A model generated the notes under the pieces. The model did not search any database and was not told where the DNA came from. It saw nothing but the letters and a program-made list of their open reading frames with translations. DNA of 64,000 nucleotides, taken from JAJXZJ01 sp050012855 (GTDB lineage Bacteria > Verrucomicrobiota > Verrucomicrobiia > Limisphaerales > J093). This document shows positions 60,193 through 64,000 of the stretch, piece by piece. A program made the translations under genes and the position numbers. Position 1 is the first letter of the stretch, and every line of letters starts with the position of its first letter. The stretch covers positions 152,731 to 216,730 of the forward strand of contig JBEKGJ010000001.1 of assembly GCA_050012855.1 (NCBI GenBank), in the 5' to 3' direction.

Positions 60193-61715
60193 TTCAGCTC
60201 GGACAACCCCAGTTCATCAAGCGCCGGGTCAAGGCTCAGCGAGAGGCCCTCGTCACGGTTCTGACGGGCAACCCTTTGGATGTACCCCTTCATGAGTTCG
60301 ACCAGCCGCGGTCGCAACTCCGGCCTGGTCGCTGCGACGCGCGGGCTCAGCCCATCCAACGCGGGCGACAATTCATCGAGGAACGTGCGGCAGCGGTCCA
60401 AGTGGGCCGCCTCGATCTGGCGTCGCCGCTCCGCCGGGGCCGCTTCGATGTCCGCGGCCGACGCGGTTTCCGGGCGGGCGCCGCCATAGACCGCGGCCTC
60501 CGCCTGCATCAAGGTGCTTTCCCGAGCCTGCTGCGCGCGCAAGGCTTGGTCCCGGTCCACCATGGTTTCCTTCAGAAAGGCCACCAGCGTGCCGAAATGC
60601 TTCTCGACCAGTTGGCGGGCGAGCGCGTGTTTGGGCCGCGAAGTGGTGTCCACCACCAGCGCATCCTCGTAGAGACGCACCAGGCCGAGCGTGTTGTTCG
60701 TGGGCGGACTGCCACTCGGTGCGGGCGTCGCGCCGGCGGGAATGGCCCAAGTGAACGCCGCCACCGGCTCGGGCTCGTTAGGCGGAACCGTCACCTCGTG
60801 CGGCGTGAAATCGCTGATGCCGCGCAGCACGGTTTCCACCTGCGCGTGGCTGCCACCGGTGAGGCGATAAACGGCCATGCACAAGTTCAAATCGTAGGCA
60901 TCCAGCAGGTCAAGCCGATGGCGGGCGTTCAACTCGGCGATCAACCGCGCCGCGCCCGCGGGATTTTCCGCGAGAAACCGTTTGAGCGTGAGTTCCGGGC
61001 TGGCCTGGCGCGCCTCCTCGAACTGGCGTTCCACCTCGCTGCGCCACGCCGGCCAGATGGCCAGCGCCACCTCGAGCGCGGTCGGCGCGAGGCGCGCTGC
61101 GTGCGGCAGACGCACCACCCAGGTCAGAATCCGCGTGAACCGCACCACCGACTGGGCCGCCCCGCGATCCAGCAACAGGAACGGCTCGGCCGCCGGATCG
61201 AGCAGGTCGAGACAACGCAATCCCAGGTCGGGAACGGCGGACTGAACCTCCACCACCGTAAGCTGGGCGGTGCGACGGCACCGCAACATCACCCGCTCAT
61301 CGTTGCTCAGCCCGGTCCACGCCTCCGATTCCCAGCGGTCGGCCAGGGTGCGACCGGCGGCGTCGCGATCCACGAAGAGGAAAAGCTGCACCGCGGTGTA
61401 AAGGGCTCCGTGCAGGTCGAGTTGGCGCGATCCCATCGGCAGGGTGACCTCCTTGAGACGCCGCTCGAACACGGGCCGTCCGACGCGAGCGATGACGTAA
61501 TCAATGGCCTTCTTTGTCCAGGCGGTATCGGTCCTCACCCAGAGCTCGTCGCCTCCGGCGCTGCCGAACGGAAAAAAGGGACACTCGGCCGGGCAATCGA
61601 GTTTGCTGCCGCGCTGCTCGCCGCAATCGGCGGGCGAGATGAAACCGCGGGTGGCGGGACAAGGACGCTGGCCTTTGCTGCCGCCCGCGGTTGGGTTGGT
61701 TGACGCGCTGACCAT
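60189..61715 (-). CDS. Cys-rich N-terminal protein coupled to the HDAC gene
   Basis: A 508-residue protein with no clear known family. The start at 61715 (MVSASTNPTAGGSKGQRPCP) precedes a cysteine cluster CPATRGFISPADCGEQRGSK then LDCPAECPFFPFG (about residues 19-51), a pattern of a small zinc-binding module similar to sequences I have seen in other proteins of this phylum. The rest is soluble and mixed: helical (VERQFEEARQASPELTLKRF), with a basic middle, and a C-terminal coiled segment (EAAPAERRRQIEAAHLDRCR). It is the first gene of a two-gene overlapping operon with the HDAC-family enzyme, which suggests a common substrate or complex. Confidence 0.72.
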   Translation of the reverse strand: MVSASTNPTAGGSKGQRPCPATRGFISPADCGEQRGSKLDCPAECPFFPFGSAGGDELWVRTDTAWTKKAIDYVIARVGRPVFERRLKEVTLPMGSRQLDLHGALYTAVQLFLFVDRDAAGRTLADRWESEAWTGLSNDERVMLRCRRTAQLTVVEVQSAVPDLGLRCLDLLDPAAEPFLLLDRGAAQSVVRFTRILTWVVRLPHAARLAPTALEVALAIWPAWRSEVERQFEEARQASPELTLKRFLAENPAGAARLIAELNARHRLDLLDAYDLNLCMAVYRLTGGSHAQVETVLRGISDFTPHEVTVPPNEPEPVAAFTWAIPAGATPAPSGSPPTNNTLGLVRLYEDALVVDTTSRPKHALARQLVEKHFGTLVAFLKETMVDRDQALRAQQARESTLMQAEAAVYGGARPETASAADIEAAPAERRRQIEAAHLDRCRTFLDELSPALDGLSPRVAATRPELRPRLVELMKGYIQRVARQNRDEGLSLSLDPALDELGLSELK

Positions 61716-63148
61716 ATACCCGGCAGGATTCAAAGGACTGCGGCGGAATGCAATCGAATCTTGTGCGACGGCGCGGAAAGCGAACCCGCAGGAAGCGCCG
61801 CAACGCCAGCCCCAACGGGACGAAATGTGGTAGCTCGGAGAGGATGGAGAATCGAGGATGGAGGATGGAACCAGCAACGGCAGCCCCATCGGGGCGAAAT
61901 GCGGTAGCCCAGGGCAGAGCGAGTCGGCGAGCGACGCCCTGGGTTCACCGTCCCATTAACATTCCCAAGCCCTGTAGGGGCGAAAGACAACAGCCCAAGG
62001 CCAGCGAGACAAGGTCGCCGCAACCTCAGCCCCATCGGGGCGAAATGCGGTAGCCCAGGGCAGAGCGAGTCGGCGAGCGACGCCCTGGGTTCACCGTCCC
62101 AGCAACCTTCCCCAGCCCTGCAAGGGCGACAGGAGATTAACCACGGATAGACGCGGATGCACACGGATGAAGCCGGGACGCCCATCTACCCATTTGGCTA
62201 ACCCTGCCGTAACACCCGTTCCTGCCAGCGGCGGACGACCTGCTCACGAGCGACCTGCCCGAACATCAACTGCGCCGCTGTTACATTGCCAACCTCGTGG
62301 ATCACCGAACCCAGCCCCATCGGGGCGAAATGCGGTAGCAAAGGGCAGAGCGATTAGTGGCCGTGCGCCAGCACCGAGCGCCGCCCTGGGTTCACCGTCC
62401 CATCAACATTCCCAAGCCCTGGAAGGGCGGCAGGAGATTAACCACGGATAGACGCGGATGCACACGGATGAAGCCGGGACGCCCATCTACCCATTTGGCT
62501 AACCCTGCCGTAACACCCGTTCCCGCCAGCGGCGGACGACCTGCTCACGAGCGACCTGCCCGAACATCAACTGCGCCGCTGTTACGTTGCCAACCTCGTG
62601 GATCACCAAACCCAGCCCCATCGGGGCGAAATGCGGCAGCCCAGGGCAAAGCGAGTCGGCGAGCGACGCCCTGGGTTCACCGCCCCATCAACATTTCCAA
62701 GCCCTGAAGGGGCGAAAGAATCCACCGTCGAAATCCGGCCCTGCCCCCGCGCCGAATCTGCTGAAATGCCGCCGAGATTGGCAACGTCCACGCAAAGCGC
62801 CCCAGGCAAGCTCGGCAAACCCAGCCCCAACGGGGCAAAATGCGGTAGCCCAGGGCAGAGCGAGTCGGCGAGCGCCGCCCTGGGTTCACCGTCCCATCAA
62901 CATCCCCAAGCCCTGAAGGGGCGAAAGACAACAGCCCAAGGCCAGCGAGACAAGGTCCCCGCAACGGCAGCCCCATCGGGGCGAAATGTGGTAGCCCAGG
63001 GCAGAGCGAGTCGGTGAGCGCCACCCTGGGTTCACGGTCCCATCAACATTCTCCAGCCCTGTAGGGGCGAAAGAATCCACCGTCGAAATCCGGCCCGGCC
63101 GCCACGCGGGACTCGCCATTCAGCACCTGCTCTGGAGGTTCACGACCT
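61716..63148. repeat. Array of related palindromic repeat units
   Basis: The 1.4-kb gap is filled by copies of a unit of about 130 bases: cagccccatcggggcgaaat, then the stem gcccagggc ... gccctgggtt, then caagccctgwaggggcgaaa. Well-conserved copies start near 61880, 62029, 62312, 62613, 62821 and 62970; a degenerate one is near 61807 and a seventh good one lies at 63726 beyond hicBA. In each, cccatcgggg and cctgaagggg are short hairpins. Between copies are secondary repeats, including a roughly 190-base one (62133-62330 and 62430-62630) that begins gattaaccacggatagacgc. No convincing gene lies in the gap. Confidence 0.85.
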
Positions 63149-63379
63149 TCACAGCAATTCCGCCAGCTCATCCTTGGTCAACCCGCACTGTTTCAGGATG
63201 TCGCTGAGTGTGCCGGGGCGGATTTCACGATGTAGCGGAACGACCGTGCGCCAGTAGCCGTCCGCCGTGCGTTTCTCCAGCGAGATATGGCTGCCCTTCT
63301 GCCGGAGCAGGAGGAAGCCGGCGCGCTGGAGCGCGCGAACGAGTTGGCGGCCAGAGAGGGCGGGCAAATGCCGGCTCAT
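63149..63379 (-). CDS. hicA: HicA-type mRNA interferase toxin
   Basis: A 76-residue protein of the HicA/YcfA family with the double-stranded-RNA-binding-like fold. LSGRQLVRALQRAGFLLLRQKGSHISLEK (about 8-36) contains the conserved GSHxxL, whose His is catalytic, and the VPLHREIRPGTLSDILKQCGL tail (about 47-68) is typical. HicA cleaves mRNA and tmRNA. Its start overlaps the HicB stop by 4 bases. It lies inside a repeat array. Confidence 0.93.
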   Translation of the reverse strand: MSRHLPALSGRQLVRALQRAGFLLLRQKGSHISLEKRTADGYWRTVVPLHREIRPGTLSDILKQCGLTKDELAELL

Positions 63380-63588
63380 GCGGCGACTTCCATGCTGGTG
63401 AGGTAAACTTCACGGGCAGGTTTGAAACCCTCGGGCTCACCCCAGGTTTCGAGGTAGAGCGCCACCGCCTCACCGAGGTTTTTCTTGGCCGCCGCGAGCG
63501 TCCTGCCCTGGGTGGTCACCGGCAAGTCCAGACAGCGGGCAATGAACCAACTGCCGTCGCTCTGGAACACCGCATGGATCGTCCGCAT
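63376..63588 (-). CDS. hicB: HicB-type antitoxin
   Basis: A 70-residue HicB antitoxin: MRTIHAVFQSDGSWFIARCL (with the characteristic F/W of the fold), DLPVTTQGRTLAAAKKNLGEAV (about 21-42) and a short acidic C-terminal tail (REVYLTSMEVAA). No DNA-binding extension follows, so it is the short form. It precedes hicA and overlaps it by ATGA; the pair is therefore antitoxin first, the reverse of the usual hicA-hicB order. Confidence 0.9.
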   Translation of the reverse strand: MRTIHAVFQSDGSWFIARCLDLPVTTQGRTLAAAKKNLGEAVALYLETWGEPEGFKPAREVYLTSMEVAA

Positions 63589-64000
63589 ACGGTGTTACTC
63601 TGCAACCGAACGATACTGCTGGCAAGCCGGTATCAGGAGGCGTGGCGGACGACCTGCTCACGAGCGACCTGCCTGAACATCACCTGCGCCGCTGTTACGT
63701 TGCCAACCTCGTGGATCACCGAACCCAGCCCCATCGGGGCGAAATGCGGTAGCCAAGGGCAGAGCGATTAGTGGCCGTGCGCCAGCACCGAGCGCCGCCC
63801 TGGGTTCACCGTCCCATCAGCATTCCCAAGCCCTGTAGGGGCGGCACGAGTTCAACCACGGATAGACGCGGATGGTAAGCGGTAAAGCAGGGTCCTCCTG
63901 TTCCGGCGGGACGGGCGTGATAGGATGGAGGGTTGGCTGGACGCTGAAGCAGATTCAGGCCGCCTGCGGGAGCTGCGAGGGACGAGCCGCCTTCCAGTTG
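63589..64000. other. Right-edge gap, repeat-bearing
   Basis: After the hicB start the gap holds one more copy of the array unit (from 63726), part of the longer 190-base repeat, and from about 63890 to the edge about 110 bases that match nothing else in the window. Short open frames are present but none shows a recognisable family. Confidence 0.5.

Noticed and set aside
61780..63860. CRISPR array
   Set aside because: Unit lengths and spacing are irregular, units are over 100 bases, spacers are themselves repeated, and no cas genes are near.

Overview
The window looks like a chromosomal contig from a Verrucomicrobiota bacterium, probably of the Limisphaerales/Pedosphaera type. This is inferred from high GC, secreted proteins built from He_PIG/Ig modules with a terminal domain typical of this phylum, ThuA, Tat-exported Gfo/Idh and DUF6057 families, and very abundant short palindromic repeats. 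No rRNA, tRNA, CRISPR array or phage module was recognised. Most of the sequence is coding; the remaining gaps are dominated by repeats.

Layout. 0-6.7 kb: a Tat-exported Gfo/Idh oxidoreductase (cut by the left edge), an Lrp/AsnC regulator, a DCC-family protein, an Ig-domain protein, and a compact operon DUF3570 beta-barrel / ApbE flavin transferase / TlpA-like thioredoxin / DUF4266 lipoprotein. 7.2-11.2 kb: an SNF2-family ATPase and an overlapping coiled-coil partner. 11.2-16.6 kb: a large He_PIG/PA14 secreted protein, a RAYT (REP-associated transposase) element, and thiE, whose start codon lies in the element end. 16.6-22 kb: PfkB kinase, MFS transporter, a membrane protein and rpoN carrying a long internal insertion. 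22-28.3 kb: beta-lactamase-fold serine hydrolase, a degenerate S41 protein, a phosphatase-RpiB-SHMT triple fusion, and rho. 28.3-34.6 kb: ThuA, acetyl-CoA hydrolase/transferase, two class V PLP enzymes, TPR protein. 34.6-40 kb: an operon of SGNH/TPR protein, DUF6057 membrane protein and a PD40 protein with one CxxCH motif. 41.2-47.4 kb: gltBD. 47.5-52.3 kb: IS91-type remnant, a second RAYT element, a HupE-TonB receptor chimera and small non-autonomous repeats. 52.3-61.7 kb: Cys-motif outer-membrane protein, PyrK-like subunit, VOC protein, Rid/chorismatase-like protein, DacB, ElbB, an HDAC-family deacylase and a Cys-rich protein. 61.7-64 kb: an array of seven related palindromic repeats around a hicBA toxin-antitoxin pair.

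Functional themes. The DUF3570-ApbE-TlpA-DUF4266 operon is the best candidate for a little-described system: the DUF3570 barrel carries a D-A-I-S-G-A-T sequence fitting the ApbE FMN-attachment consensus, which suggests a flavinylated outer-membrane protein. Three other genes have unusual architecture: the three-enzyme fusion, rpoN with about 130 extra residues, and the HupE-TonB receptor chimera. At least four families of short repeats, two with autonomous RAYT copies in the window, have shaped the intergenic DNA and in places the coding sequence.
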